A program made the position numbers and the translations under genes. Below, piece after piece: positions 24,187-32,247 of a stretch of DNA of 33,386 nucleotides. Position 1 is the first letter of the stretch. Each line of letters begins with the position of its first letter. Source of the DNA: an uncultured Nitrospirota bacterium (lineage in GTDB: Bacteria > CG2-30-53-67); contig CAMYMF010000038.1 in the NCBI GenBank assembly GCA_947259355.1, positions 1 through 33,386 of the forward strand, given 5' to 3'. Under the pieces are notes generated by a model. It saw only the letters and a list, made by a program, of their open reading frames with translations. It made no database searches and was not told the origin of the DNA.

Positions 24187-25179
24187 TCACCATCGAAGCA
24201 GCGCGGACGCCCAGGTCAGCCCGCCGCCGAACGATTCGAACAGCACATGATCGCCCGGGCGTATCCGGTCGGTCCGCACGGCTTCATCCAGTGCGATCGG
24301 TATGGACGCGGCCGAGGTGTTTCCGTAGCGCTCCAGATTGACCACCACCTTTTCCATGGGCAACGCCAGCCGTTTGGCCGTCGCTGTGATGATGCGGATG
24401 TTGGCCTGGTGGGGGATCAGCAGGTCCACGTCGTCGGCCTGCAATCCATTCGCTGCAAGGGCTTCCAGAACAGCCTCCTCCAGAGTCTTGACGGCCACGC
24501 GGAACAGCTCGTTGCCCCGCATGATCAGATAATCCGCTTCGGTGCGTATCAATTCCTGGGTGATAGGATTCCTGGAGCCGTTGCGGGCCACCATGAGCAT
24601 ATCGGCGTACGTACCGTCGGCATGCAGGTGGGTCGACAGTATGCCCCGCACCCCTTCTTCCCCGCGCAAAACGGCCGCCCCCGCCCCGTCTCCGAACAGG
24701 ACGCAGGTGTTGCGATCCGACCAATCCAGAACCTGGGAAAATTTTTCGGCCCCGATGATCAGCGCCGTCCCGACCGAGCGATTGCGCAGAAACTGATCGG
24801 CCACACCCATGGCATACAGGAATCCCGAACAGGCGGCGGAGAGATCGAAGGCCGGTTTCCCCACAATGCCCAGCCGATGGGCCACGATGCAGGCCGACGA
24901 GGGAAAGCTCATGTCGGGGGTGGCCGTCGCCAGTACGATGAGGTCGATCTCCGACGGGGCGATGCCGGCCTGGGCAACCGCCTGTTTTGCAGCCTCGGTG
25001 CCCATGTCGGAGGTACTTTCATCGTCGGCGGCGATGCGGCGCTCCCGAATGCCCGTTCGGGTCCGGATCCACTCATCCGACGTGTCCACCCGTTCGGCGA
25101 GGTCCGCGTTGGTCATCACGTGGGCAGGCAGATAGCTGCCCGTGCCGATAATCCGGCTTCTGATCCTTCCTTCAATCAT
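24187..25179 (-). CDS. fabH: Beta-ketoacyl-ACP synthase III
   Basis: FabH starts fatty acid synthesis by condensing acetyl-CoA (or another short acyl-CoA) with malonyl-ACP. The 330-residue protein begins MIEGRIRSRIIGTGSYLP at 25179, with GAGGCGAAGGA upstream and an ATGA overlap with the plsX stop; a longer frame reaching into plsX is rejected. The catalytic triad is intact: Cys117 in AACSGF, His257 in PHQAN and Asn287 in GNTSAAS. The chain-length or branched-primer preference cannot be judged by eye. Because it is coupled to the end of plsX, the break in plsX upstream should reduce its translation if real, although fabH has its own ribosome-binding site. Confidence 0.97.
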   Translation of the reverse strand: MIEGRIRSRIIGTGSYLPAHVMTNADLAERVDTSDEWIRTRTGIRERRIAADDESTSDMGTEAAKQAVAQAGIAPSEIDLIVLATATPDMSFPSSACIVAHRLGIVGKPAFDLSAACSGFLYAMGVADQFLRNRSVGTALIIGAEKFSQVLDWSDRNTCVLFGDGAGAAVLRGEEGVRGILSTHLHADGTYADMLMVARNGSRNPITQELIRTEADYLIMRGNELFRVAVKTLEEAVLEALAANGLQADDVDLLIPHQANIRIITATAKRLALPMEKVVVNLERYGNTSAASIPIALDEAVRTDRIRPGDHVLFESFGGGLTWASALLRW

Positions 25180-26187
25180 TCCTTCGCCTCGACGGGCGCC
25201 GTGTTCGCGCCGCCCGATCTTTCTCCGCTGTTCAACGCCGAGTCGGCCACCCGCCCAGTCTCCCCCATGACCGCTGCGTATTCCGTCATCCCGGCGGCAA
25301 TCTTGGCCGGAATCTCGTGGGCCACACATTCCGCGGCAATTCGGATCCCATTCATCAGGGCCTTGCCCGACGAGCCGCCATGGCTGATAATCACGTTGCC
25401 GTTCACACCGAGCAGGGGCGCCCCACCCACTTCCGAGTAATCAAAGCGCTTCTTGAAGCGCTGAAAGGCCGGCGCCAGAAACCAGTATCCCAGCTTGCGC
25501 CATCCGAGGGAGGCAATCTCGGCGCGCAGCACCCGGCTCATGACTGAGGCGACGCCTTCACTGATTTTCAGTGCAATGTTTCCCACAAAGCCATCGCAGA
25601 CAACCACGTCCACCGTACCGTTGTACACATCCCGACCCTCCACATTGCCGACGAAGTTGATGGGCAGTGCCTTGAGAGCACGGTGGACCTCCTTGGTCAG
25701 CTCGTTGCCCAGGATGACGTTCTCGGCCACGGTGAACACCGGGATCAGCTGGAAGTGCTGGTGCACCATGCCGATGCCGGCCACGAATGTTCGGCAGGAC
25801 GGTGGCGATGGCCGGACGGTCCACACCGGGAATGGTTCGCAGCACAAACTGGGCCGTGGCCATGACGGCACCGGTGTTGCCCGCGCTGAGACAGGCTTGG
25901 GCGGACCCTGCTTTGACCAGGTTCACCGCCACACGAATGGATGAGTCTTTTTTCTTCCGGAGAGCCTCCACAGGGGATTCGTCCATACGAACCACCTCGG
26001 AGGCGTGGTGGATGGTGATGCCCAGACCGGAGATATCGTGCCGCTTCAGGGCCTCTCCGACCTTGGCCTCATCACCCACCAAAATGATCTCATGGCCAAA
26101 CTTTCCAGCCGCAAGGACACTCCCTTCGACCACCCGGTCCGGCGCGTAGTCCCCGCCCATGGCATCGACGGCAATTTTCAATGTCAC
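25176..26187 (-). pseudogene. plsX: Phosphate acyltransferase PlsX, interrupted by foreign sequence and frameshifted
   Basis: PlsX makes acyl-phosphate from acyl-ACP, the donor for PlsY in phospholipid synthesis. The N-terminal part is normal for about 137 residues (IAVDAMGGDYAPD, VRMDESPVEALRKKKDSS, CLSAGNTGAVMA, RPAIATVLPNIRG). The C-terminal part is normal from GNELTKEVHRALK onward (NFVGNVEGRD, VVVCDGFVGNIALK, GVNGNVIISHG), but in a different frame. Between them about 55 family residues, including the segment that in other PlsX proteins reads like LLDxGANVDC, are missing; about 84 nt of unrelated sequence stand in their place. Translation from the start would run off frame and stop at 25558. 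The start is GTG 26187, or more likely TTG 26181, which has GAGG 5 nt upstream. It could be a true pseudogene or an assembly chimera. Confidence 0.9.
25704..25787 (-). other. ABC-importer ATPase fragment inside plsX
   Basis: Read leftward in the frame of the plsX 3' part, this piece encodes FVAGIGMVHQHF, then QLIPVFTVAENVILGNE. That is the Q-loop region of sugar/nucleoside (BmpA/YufO-type) ABC importer ATPases, not any part of PlsX. Every one of its 28 or so codons ends in G or C, stricter than the codon use of the flanking plsX sequence, which suggests a donor of higher GC content. At the downstream junction the PlsX and ABC sequences share a GNE(x)TK-like coding stretch, so short homology probably guided the join. 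Confidence 0.85.
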
Positions 26188-26244
26188 CTCAACAGAAAGC
26201 CCGTGAATTGATCATCGACCGGTCAGCAATACCTGCGAGGAAGG

Positions 26245-26427
26245 TCAAACCTCTTCGACCGCAATGACCTCCCGGCCTTTGTAATGTCCGCAACTGGGAC
26301 ACACATAATGGGGAAGCTTGGGCTCCTGGCACTTGGGGCAACGCGACAGGCTGGCCGTCTGGACCTTGAGGTGCGTCCGCCGCTTGTCTCGCCGGGCCTT
26401 GGATATTCTTCTCTTCGGTACCGCCAT
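26245..26427 (-). CDS. rpmF: 50S ribosomal protein L32
   Basis: This 60-residue large-subunit protein has the basic N-terminus MAVPKRRISKARRDKRR and a complete zinc ribbon with CPKC and CPSC, so it is the zinc-binding form. It lies 11 nt after the DUF177 gene and ahead of plsX, the conserved yceD-rpmF-plsX-fabH order that links ribosome and lipid synthesis. Its ribosome-binding site is weak (AAGAGAAAG). Confidence 0.98.
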   Translation of the reverse strand: MAVPKRRISKARRDKRRTHLKVQTASLSRCPKCQEPKLPHYVCPSCGHYKGREVIAVEEV

Positions 26428-26438
26428 AACGCTTTCTC

Positions 26439-26966
26439 TTACGAATCAGGATCCTTTAAAAGTTCCTTTAATTTGGCAAAACGCGTGTCCGACGCCGCGG
26501 GGACACACTCGCATGGACTTACGTTGAGATTCTGACCGCACTGCGGGCAGAGACCCCTGCAGCTCTCGCGGCAGAGCGGTTTGAGCGGCAGGCTCTCCGC
26601 CACCTGGCCGGCCACCAGCTCGTCCACGTCGATATCTGCCCCGCTGTAGGTCAGCACATCCATATCATCGGCCAAGAGCTGCACTTCCCCGTGGCCTTCA
26701 GCCTTTTCCGCAGGCCGGATTTCCACGGCAAATTCGGTATCGATGGGAAGGGAGAATTCCTCGAGACATCGGGAACACTGCAAGGTGGCCGTTGCCGCAA
26801 CACGCCCCCACGCCTGCACGAACTGGTCGACTCGGCTCAACTGCAGACGGGCCACGATCGTACCAGCAAAGCGGAGGGCCGCCTCCTCCTTGAAAAAACG
26901 ACTTCCCGCCTCCTCGAGCTCAAGACGCAGCCCCTCCGGCGGGATCTCATCAATCTGTACTCGCAT
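26439..26966 (-). CDS. yceD: DUF177 (YceD-like) protein
   Basis: This 175-residue cytoplasmic protein belongs to the YceD family, which in E. coli and plants is associated with 23S rRNA accumulation. It has the CSRCLEEF CxxC pair near the middle, the DxDVDELV segment, and a C-terminal Cys cluster (LCRESCRGLCPQCG) that probably binds zinc. The ATG at 26966 gives the usual MRVQIDEIPPEGL start; the frame continues upstream into non-family residues. It is first in the rpmF-plsX-fabH unit, behind a strong promoter about 140 nt upstream. Confidence 0.9.
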   Translation of the reverse strand: MRVQIDEIPPEGLRLELEEAGSRFFKEEAALRFAGTIVARLQLSRVDQFVQAWGRVAATATLQCSRCLEEFSLPIDTEFAVEIRPAEKAEGHGEVQLLADDMDVLTYSGADIDVDELVAGQVAESLPLKPLCRESCRGLCPQCGQNLNVSPCECVPAASDTRFAKLKELLKDPDS

Positions 26967-27110
26967 TCCGTCACGCCCCTGCGGGGCCCGCCACAAGAGA
27001 CGGCACCGCCTTGTGCGCTGCCCGCCGAAAGGGCGTATTCTGTTCCAGTCCCGCCGTCGGCCATACTGCACCACGCAGCATCCCCCCGGGCCAAGAACGT
27101 GAAAAGGTTA

Positions 27111-27139
27111 TATATAATTGCCGCCGCACAGATTGTCAA
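27111..27139 (-). promoter_or_regulatory. Strong sigma70-type promoter of yceD-rpmF-plsX-fabH
   Basis: Reading leftward, a perfect TTGACA (27139-27134) is followed after exactly 17 nt by TATATA (27116-27111) in an AT-rich patch. Transcription would begin near 27104, about 138 nt before the yceD start. It is the best consensus promoter in the window. The remaining 26967-27252 gap between phoU and yceD shows no other feature and no clear phoU terminator. Confidence 0.75.
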
Positions 27140-27252
27140 GAAAAAGTTGGACGCCCTCGCGATAACTCTCTATGAAATAAAGGAAATCGCCGAAGCCAAG
27201 GGACGCTGAGGCCTCTGGGTCCTCTCGGCAAATCATGCACCCAAACGCCGGG

Positions 27253-27930
27253 CTAAATCTGCTCGATGTCCATGTGTCGGATGATTTTTCCCTCCACCAT
27301 GTAGACCACCATCTCAGCAATATTGGTGGAGTGGTCAGCAATCCGTTCCAGATATTTGGAGACAAAGATGATCTTCGTGGCACGGGTGACACAGGCGGGA
27401 TCTTCCATCATATAGGTCAACAGCTCCCGCAGAATCTGGCGGTTCAGATCGTCGATGGCGTCGTCGTCCTTGCAGACCGTCAACGCCAGCGCGGTGTTGT
27501 GGTTGACAAAGGCGTCCAGCGAATCCTTGAGCATCTTCTCCGCCATCTCCGCCATGCGCGGGATGTCGATGTAGGGTTTGAGCTGCGGCTCCCGGTTCAG
27601 CTCGATGGCCCGCTCGGCAATATTCACCGCCTCGTCGCCGATCCGTTCGATGTCGGTGCAGATCTTGAGGGCCGTCGTGATAAACCGCAGATCCTTGGCC
27701 GCAGGCTGGCGCAGCGCCAGAATGTGGATGGCCTCTTCATCAATTTCGACCTCCAGCCGGTTGACGGTGAGGTCCTTGGTGAGCACGTCTTCCGCCAGGG
27801 AGGACTGACGATTGCGCAGCGCCTGGATGGAGTCCCGTATCATCCCCTCGACGAGCCCGCCCATGTAGAGGAGTTTCGACTTGAGCTGCGCCAGTTCCTG
27901 ATCAAACCGCTGTGAGGTATGCCCGTTCAT
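27253..27930 (-). CDS. phoU: Phosphate transport system regulatory protein PhoU
   Basis: PhoU is a peripheral cytoplasmic protein that links the Pst transporter to the PhoR sensor kinase and prevents runaway phosphate uptake. The 225-residue all-helical protein shows the two symmetric PhoU repeats, each with the metal-binding helix motif: ERIGDEAVNIAE and ERIADHSTNIAE. AAAGGAAA precedes the ATG at 27930. It is the last gene of the pst operon, 51 nt after pstB. No phoB or phoR lies in the window. Confidence 0.96.
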   Translation of the reverse strand: MNGHTSQRFDQELAQLKSKLLYMGGLVEGMIRDSIQALRNRQSSLAEDVLTKDLTVNRLEVEIDEEAIHILALRQPAAKDLRFITTALKICTDIERIGDEAVNIAERAIELNREPQLKPYIDIPRMAEMAEKMLKDSLDAFVNHNTALALTVCKDDDAIDDLNRQILRELLTYMMEDPACVTRATKIIFVSKYLERIADHSTNIAEMVVYMVEGKIIRHMDIEQI

Positions 27931-27981
27931 TCCGATTTCCTTTCCGCCGGCAAAGCGTCGCGTTCCCGGCGCCTGTTTGCC

Positions 27982-28752
27982 TCAACCGAAACGGCCGGTG
28001 ATGTAGTCTTCCGTTCTTCTCTGGGCAGGCCGGGTAAACAAAACATTGGTTTCTTCGAATTCTACCAGTTCTCCCATGTAAAAGAAACCGGTGTAGTCCG
28101 AGACCCGGGCAGCCTGCTGCATGTTGTGGGTCACGATGACAATGGTATAGTTGACCTTGAGGGCATCAATGAGCTCCTCGATCTTCAGCGTGGCCACCGG
28201 GTCCAGCGCCGAGCACGGCTCGTCCATGAGGATTACTTCCGGCTCGGGGGCAATGGCTCGCGCAATGCAGAGGCGTTGTTGCTGGCCGCCGGAGAGCGCC
28301 GTGGCGGAAACGTCGAGCTTCTCCTTGACTTCATCCCACAGGGCCGCGCGCATGAGCGCGTCTTCCACTCGCCCGTCCAGCTCGGAGCGGCCCATCTTGC
28401 CTTTGAGTTTCAGTCCATAGGCCACATTGTCATAGATGGTCATGGGAAAGGGGGTCGGCTGTTGAAATACCATGCCGACCTTCATCCGCAACTCGATGGC
28501 ATCCACTGCGGGGTCGAGAATGTTCTTTCCGTCAAGGATGACCTCACCGGTGGCACGGTGTCCCTTGTAGATTTCGTACATCCGGTTGTAAGTGCGGATA
28601 TGGGTCGACTTGCCGCAGCCCGAAGGTCCGATGAACGCGGTCACCCGCTTTTCCGAGATGTCCAGGGTATTGCCCTTGAGTGCCTGATGATCCCCGTAGT
28701 AGAAATCGAGGTTCCGCACGGAGATCTTGCTCAGCTCCCGCATGGTGCTCAT
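27982..28752 (-). CDS. pstB: Phosphate ABC transporter ATP-binding protein
   Basis: PstB powers high-affinity phosphate import. Its 256 residues include Walker [11 protein letters not shown]-loop [11 protein letters not shown], signature [14 protein letters not shown], Walker [13 protein letters not shown] and the switch [12 protein letters not shown]. After Walker A it reads [10 protein letters not shown], a variant of the more usual LLRTFNRMND seen in some lineages. The start at 28752 overlaps the pstA stop as ATGA; an ATG two codons later (28743) is also possible. It is coupled to pstA. Confidence 0.97.
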   Translation of the reverse strand: MSTMRELSKISVRNLDFYYGDHQALKGNTLDISEKRVTAFIGPSGCGKSTHIRTYNRMYEIYKGHRATGEVILDGKNILDPAVDAIELRMKVGMVFQQPTPFPMTIYDNVAYGLKLKGKMGRSELDGRVEDALMRAALWDEVKEKLDVSATALSGGQQQRLCIARAIAPEPEVILMDEPCSALDPVATLKIEELIDALKVNYTIVIVTHNMQQAARVSDYTGFFYMGELVEFEETNVLFTRPAQRRTEDYITGRFG

Positions 28753-29600
28753 GATGCCTTCCTCCGGCCCAGAAGCAGCCGGGCCCCCACGGTGAAAAGG
28801 AGAACACCCGCGGTGATCAGCAGCGATCCGCCCCACGCCATGGCCTGCCAATCCACATAGGGGGACATGGCATAGTTGAAAATGGTGACCGTCAGGTTTC
28901 CCATGGGCTCATTCAAGGAGCGGCTCCAGTAAGGGCTGTTCAGCGCGGTGAAGAGCAGGGGCGCCGTTTCCCCGCTGACCCGGGCCACCGCCAGCATCAC
29001 CCCCGTCATGATCCCCGTGCGCGCGCCCCGAATGACAACATCCAGGGTCATCTTCCAGTAGGGGGCCCCCAGGGCCAGGGCCGCTTCCCGCAGCCGATCG
29101 GGAATGAGCTTCAGCATCTCCTCGGTGGTCCGGGTAACCACGGGAAGCATGATGATGGCCAGAGCAATGCTGCCCGCGTAGCCCGAGAAATGACCGGTGC
29201 GCAGCACGACCACGGTGTAGACAAACACACCCACCACGATGGATGGGGCACTCATGAGAATGTCGGAGCAGAATCGCACCACCGTTCCGAAGCGGTTCGC
29301 CCGCCCGAATTCGGCCAGATAAATACCGGCCAGAACGCCGATGAGTACCCCCAGTACCGTGGCCACTGCCGTCATGAGGACGGTCCCCACAATGGCGTTG
29401 GCCAGGCCGCCCCCTGCGACGCCGGGCGGCGTCGGCAGTGCCACCAGGAACGACCAGTTGATGGCTCCCGCGCCCCGGTGGATGACCACCGTGAGAATCC
29501 AGATGAGCCCGCTCAGACCGAGCAGCGAAGCCACAGCGGACAGGCCGAAAACCAGCCGGTTGACAAGGTGGCGCTGTTGCATAGATCTTAACTTCACCAT
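28749..29600 (-). CDS. pstA: Phosphate ABC transporter permease PstA
   Basis: PstA is one of the two inner-membrane channel subunits for phosphate. The 283-residue protein has about six hydrophobic helices and the EAA-type loop that contacts PstB ([13 protein letters not shown]), followed by [16 protein letters not shown], typical of PstA. GGGAGGGAC lies just before the ATG at 29600. It is 31 nt after pstC and overlaps pstB by 4 nt. Confidence 0.96.
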   Translation of the reverse strand: MVKLRSMQQRHLVNRLVFGLSAVASLLGLSGLIWILTVVIHRGAGAINWSFLVALPTPPGVAGGGLANAIVGTVLMTAVATVLGVLIGVLAGIYLAEFGRANRFGTVVRFCSDILMSAPSIVVGVFVYTVVVLRTGHFSGYAGSIALAIIMLPVVTRTTEEMLKLIPDRLREAALALGAPYWKMTLDVVIRGARTGIMTGVMLAVARVSGETAPLLFTALNSPYWSRSLNEPMGNLTVTIFNYAMSPYVDWQAMAWGGSLLITAGVLLFTVGARLLLGRRKAS

Positions 29601-29631
29601 GTCCCTCCCGGCCGAACAGTGACGACACGCC

Positions 29632-30711
29632 TCATTTCTTTCCCTCCTGCCGGGCGATGAAGCCGAGCCAGAGATGGGCCAGGCTCAACACCACGAAGGT
29701 GATCAAGAACAGAATCAGACCCAATTCCACCAGGGCACTCAGATAGAGGGGCTCCGCGGCCTCTGTGAATTCGTTGGCCAGGGTGGAGGCAATGGTATTG
29801 CTCGCCGCGAAGAGAGAACCTGACAGCCTATGGGTGTTGCCGATGACAAAAGTCACGGCCATGGTCTCTCCCAGGGCACGGCCCATGCCAAGAAAGAGGG
29901 CTCCCACCAGTCCGCGACGCCCATAGGGAATGACGATCTTTCGGGTCACTTCCCAGGTAGTGCTGCCGAGGCCGTAGGCCGACTCCTTGAGCATTCCGGG
30001 CACCAACAAGAAAATGTCCCGAGTCACTGAAGTCAGGAAAGGCAGGATCATCAATGCCAGGATAATGCCCGCCGTCAGCATGCCGATACCCATGGGCGGG
30101 CCCTGGAAAAGCGGCAGGAACCCGAGATATTTCGCCAACATGGGTTGCACATGATCGGCCATGATCGGCGCGAAGACGAAAAGGCCCCACATGCCGTAGA
30201 TGATGCTCGGAATGGCAGCCAGCAACTCGATGGCTGTGCCCAGCACCGAGCGGACGGCCGGCGGTGCCATCTCCACCAGAAAGAGTGCGATGCCCAAACT
30301 CAGGGGCACCGCAAGGATCATGGCGATCGCAGTGGAGACCAGCGTCCCGACGATCGGCGCCAGCGCGCCGAAATCCTGTCGCACCGGATTCCAAGCCTGG
30401 GAGACGAGAAAACCGAGACCGAATTCCTGAATAGAGGGCTGGGCATTGCGCCACAGCTCCAGCACGATGCCCGCCATCAGCACGATCAGCACCCCCGCGA
30501 AAAGGGCCGTCACGCCCCGGAAGAGTGGATCGAGACGTCCCGCGCGAAGGGCCCACGCTCTGCTCCTCTGCAGCGGACGAATGGGAGGACGCACATAGGG
30601 TTCCGGCGCCGGCAGCCCCGTCTCAGCGTAATTAGGGCCCACCAGGCCGGAGTCGGGAAGCACCCCCGCCGGGCTCGTCTCATCAACCGGTGCGCCAAAG
30701 GGTCTGTCCAC
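29632..30711 (-). CDS. pstC: Phosphate ABC transporter permease PstC with long N-terminal extension
   Basis: PstC is the second inner-membrane channel subunit. The transmembrane core starts near LFRGVTALFAGVLIVLMAG and contains ESAYGLGSTTWEV (EAA loop) and MGRALGETMAVTFVIGN. In front of it lies a Pro-rich, non-hydrophobic stretch of about 60 residues not usual for PstC; the total is 359 residues against about 300-320 in most members. The start is uncertain: GTG 30711 (GAGGAG 10 nt upstream, 29-nt overlap with pstS) is preferred; TTG 30744 would add 11 residues, and GTG 30594 would remove most of the extension. Either way it reads on directly from pstS. Confidence 0.9.
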   Translation of the reverse strand: MDRPFGAPVDETSPAGVLPDSGLVGPNYAETGLPAPEPYVRPPIRPLQRSRAWALRAGRLDPLFRGVTALFAGVLIVLMAGIVLELWRNAQPSIQEFGLGFLVSQAWNPVRQDFGALAPIVGTLVSTAIAMILAVPLSLGIALFLVEMAPPAVRSVLGTAIELLAAIPSIIYGMWGLFVFAPIMADHVQPMLAKYLGFLPLFQGPPMGIGMLTAGIILALMILPFLTSVTRDIFLLVPGMLKESAYGLGSTTWEVTRKIVIPYGRRGLVGALFLGMGRALGETMAVTFVIGNTHRLSGSLFAASNTIASTLANEFTEAAEPLYLSALVELGLILFLITFVVLSLAHLWLGFIARQEGKK

Positions 30712-31777
30712 CGGACCGAATCTCCTCTGCCCACGTTCGTTCAATCAACCCCACCACGTTTTCCGGCATGGGAATATAATGGAGCGCCAGGGCCTGCGCT
30801 CGGCCGTTTCGGAAACACCACGCAAAGAATTCCAGCAGCTGCTTCGCCTCCGCGCCGTCCTGCTGTTCCCGGTGCAGCAGAATGAAGGACGCACCGGTAA
30901 TGGGCCAGCTCTCCTGCCCCGGCTGATCGGTCAGCACCATATAGTATCCTGCGGCATTCGCCCAGTCGGCATGGGCCGCAGCAGCCTGGAAGCTCTCCGC
31001 CGTCGGAGCGACGAACCGAGCGTCCCTGTTCTTCAAGAGCACATGGGCCATCTTATTCTGCAGGGCATACGCATATTCAACGTATCCGATGGCACCGTCC
31101 ACGCGCGCCACATAGGCAGCCACCCCCTCGTTGCCCTTGCCCCCGACGCCCACCGGCCAGTCGAGGGCTTTGCCGAAGCCGACACGATCGTGCCAAGCGG
31201 GGGAGACCTTGTCGAGATAGTTGCTGAAAATCCAGGTGGTCCCCGAGCCGTCAGAACGGTGCACCACGGTGATCGCTTTCGCCGGCAGGGCCAAGCCGGG
31301 ATTGACGGCCACGATGCGCGCATCGTTCCAGACGGTGACGGTGCCCAGAAAGATATCCGCCAGCAGATCGGGCGTGAGCCTAAGGACGCCGGCCGCCACG
31401 CCCTCAATGTGCACCACGGGCACCACACCGCCGATGACCATGGGGAACTGGATCAGGCCCGCCTCTGCGAGTTCTTTCGCCTGCAGGGGGGCATCGGAGG
31501 CACCGAAATCCACCGCCTTTGCTTTAATCTGACGAATCCCACCGCCCGAACCGATGGATTGGTAATTGATGCCGACACCCGACTCCTTGTGGAATTCGTA
31601 GGCCCACTTGGCGTAGATCGGGTAGGGAAAACTGGCCCCCGCACCATTAATGGTGACTCCTTTGCTCTCGGACATGCCCTTGGGACGACCCTGATCCGTC
31701 GCCTGGCCGCCACAGGCCAGACCCAGACAGAGCAACGCCCCCACCAGCCAGCCGGTCTTTCTCATTTCACTCAGCAT
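30683..31777 (-). CDS. pstS: Phosphate-binding periplasmic protein PstS
   Basis: PstS captures phosphate for the PstCAB channel. The 364-residue precursor has a signal sequence (MRKTGWLVGALLCLGLACGG); the Cys could be lipidated, although the lipobox is imperfect, or cleavage may follow GQA. The mature domain begins GVTINGAGASFPYPIYAKW and contains the phosphate-binding loops GSGGGIRQI, FGASDAP and RSDGSGTTWIF. AAGGAGG sits 4 nt before the ATG at 31777; Met5 (31765) is an alternative. It opens pstSCAB-phoU and is preceded by Pho-box-like repeats. Confidence 0.96.
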   Translation of the reverse strand: MLSEMRKTGWLVGALLCLGLACGGQATDQGRPKGMSESKGVTINGAGASFPYPIYAKWAYEFHKESGVGINYQSIGSGGGIRQIKAKAVDFGASDAPLQAKELAEAGLIQFPMVIGGVVPVVHIEGVAAGVLRLTPDLLADIFLGTVTVWNDARIVAVNPGLALPAKAITVVHRSDGSGTTWIFSNYLDKVSPAWHDRVGFGKALDWPVGVGGKGNEGVAAYVARVDGAIGYVEYAYALQNKMAHVLLKNRDARFVAPTAESFQAAAAHADWANAAGYYMVLTDQPGQESWPITGASFILLHREQQDGAEAKQLLEFFAWCFRNGRAQALALHYIPMPENVVGLIERTWAEEIRSGGQTLWRTG

Positions 31778-31810
31778 GGGACCTCCTTCTGTTTGATTTG
31801 TACCAGAGAA

Positions 31811-31828
31811 ATGTTAGGGTTGTGTTAG
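31811..31828 (-). promoter_or_regulatory. Pho-box-like direct repeat upstream of pstS
   Basis: Reading toward pstS, CTAACAC-AACC-CTAACAT: two 7-mers separated by 4 nt, repeat period 11 nt. The layout is that of the PhoB box (CTGTCAT-AAAT-CTGTCAC), and the CTAACA core also resembles PhoP-type TTAACA repeats. An extended -10-like TGGTACAAA follows 6-8 nt downstream (31797-31802). Binding by a PhoB-type regulator is inferred from position and spacing. Confidence 0.6.
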
Positions 31829-32030
31829 AAAAGCCGGAGCGTGGGCAGACAACAACGGGGCTTTCTCTAGGGCCTAGCGCTGCACTCCCCGGAACTTTCA
31901 TGCAAATCTTGAACCCGATTCGCATTCTTTTTTCCTTGTCCAAGGGCAACCATCCATGCCCCGCTCACGCTTGCCCGCCGTCTGAGTGCTACCGAGACTA
32001 GCATCTCTATGTTCAGGTCTTGTACGCTTT

Positions 32031-32048
32031 GCGTTAGAATTCTGTTAG
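32031..32048 (-). promoter_or_regulatory. Second Pho-box-like repeat, 220 nt upstream of the first
   Basis: The same arrangement and orientation recur as CTAACAG-AATT-CTAACGC, with a possible third degenerate unit CGTACAA again 11 nt further (32021-32027). It is too far from pstS to be its core promoter element. It could act as an auxiliary site, drive an unannotated leftward transcript, or affect glgC on the other strand. Confidence 0.45.
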
Positions 32049-32168
32049 AAGGAAGTGGTGCCAACCCTCCTTCAGAAGCGAGGGTGTTTCCGCTGCACAG
32101 GTGGCGTGAGCCCGGCGAACGGCTGTCCCAGGTAGGGGGAAGCATCGCGTGCCCCATGGGACTGCCTG

Positions 32169-32177
32169 TGGTATAGT
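32169..32177 (+). promoter_or_regulatory. Extended -10 promoter candidate for glgC
   Basis: TGGTATAGT (32169-32177) fits an extended -10 (TGnTATAAT with one mismatch). No good -35 is present at 17 nt. Transcription from about 32184 would give a 65-nt leader holding a small hairpin (CCCGG/CCGGG, about 32195-32210) before the glgC ribosome-binding site. Confidence 0.45.
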
Positions 32178-32247
32178 TTCAACGGTTGTGGTTTCCCGGT
32201 GACGCCGGGCGTCGTGAGCGTGTGTGTTGGACAAGAGGAGGGATGCC

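Larger units (their letters stand above)
31778..32247. other. Divergent regulatory region between pstS and glgC (470 nt)
   Basis: This gap contains two Pho-box-like repeat pairs, a promoter candidate for glgC, an imperfect palindrome CTAGGGCCTAG (31868-31878) and a hairpin ACCCTC/GAGGGT within about 32063-32084. A small regulatory RNA is possible but nothing identifies one. The open frames that cross the gap have no start signals and no family likeness. Confidence 0.5.

Noticed and set aside
24247-25440. 397-codon plus-strand frame opposite fabH and the end of plsX
   Set aside because: Antisense to fabH with an intact catalytic triad; no ribosome-binding site and no recognisable motif.
25176-25871. 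Treating the plsX 3' frame as an independent gene starting at 25871
   Set aside because: Its first 28 residues are out-of-frame plsX, it has no start signals, and its body is the C-terminal half of PlsX joined to an ABC fragment.
31930-31955. CCTTG/CAAGG hairpin next to a T-run in the pstS-glgC gap
   Set aside because: The T-run precedes the stem on the plus strand, and on the minus strand the stem is followed by A residues, so it is not an intrinsic terminator in either direction.
31867-32157. 96-codon minus-strand frame in the pstS-glgC gap
   Set aside because: No ribosome-binding site, no recognisable domain, and it crosses the regulatory repeats.
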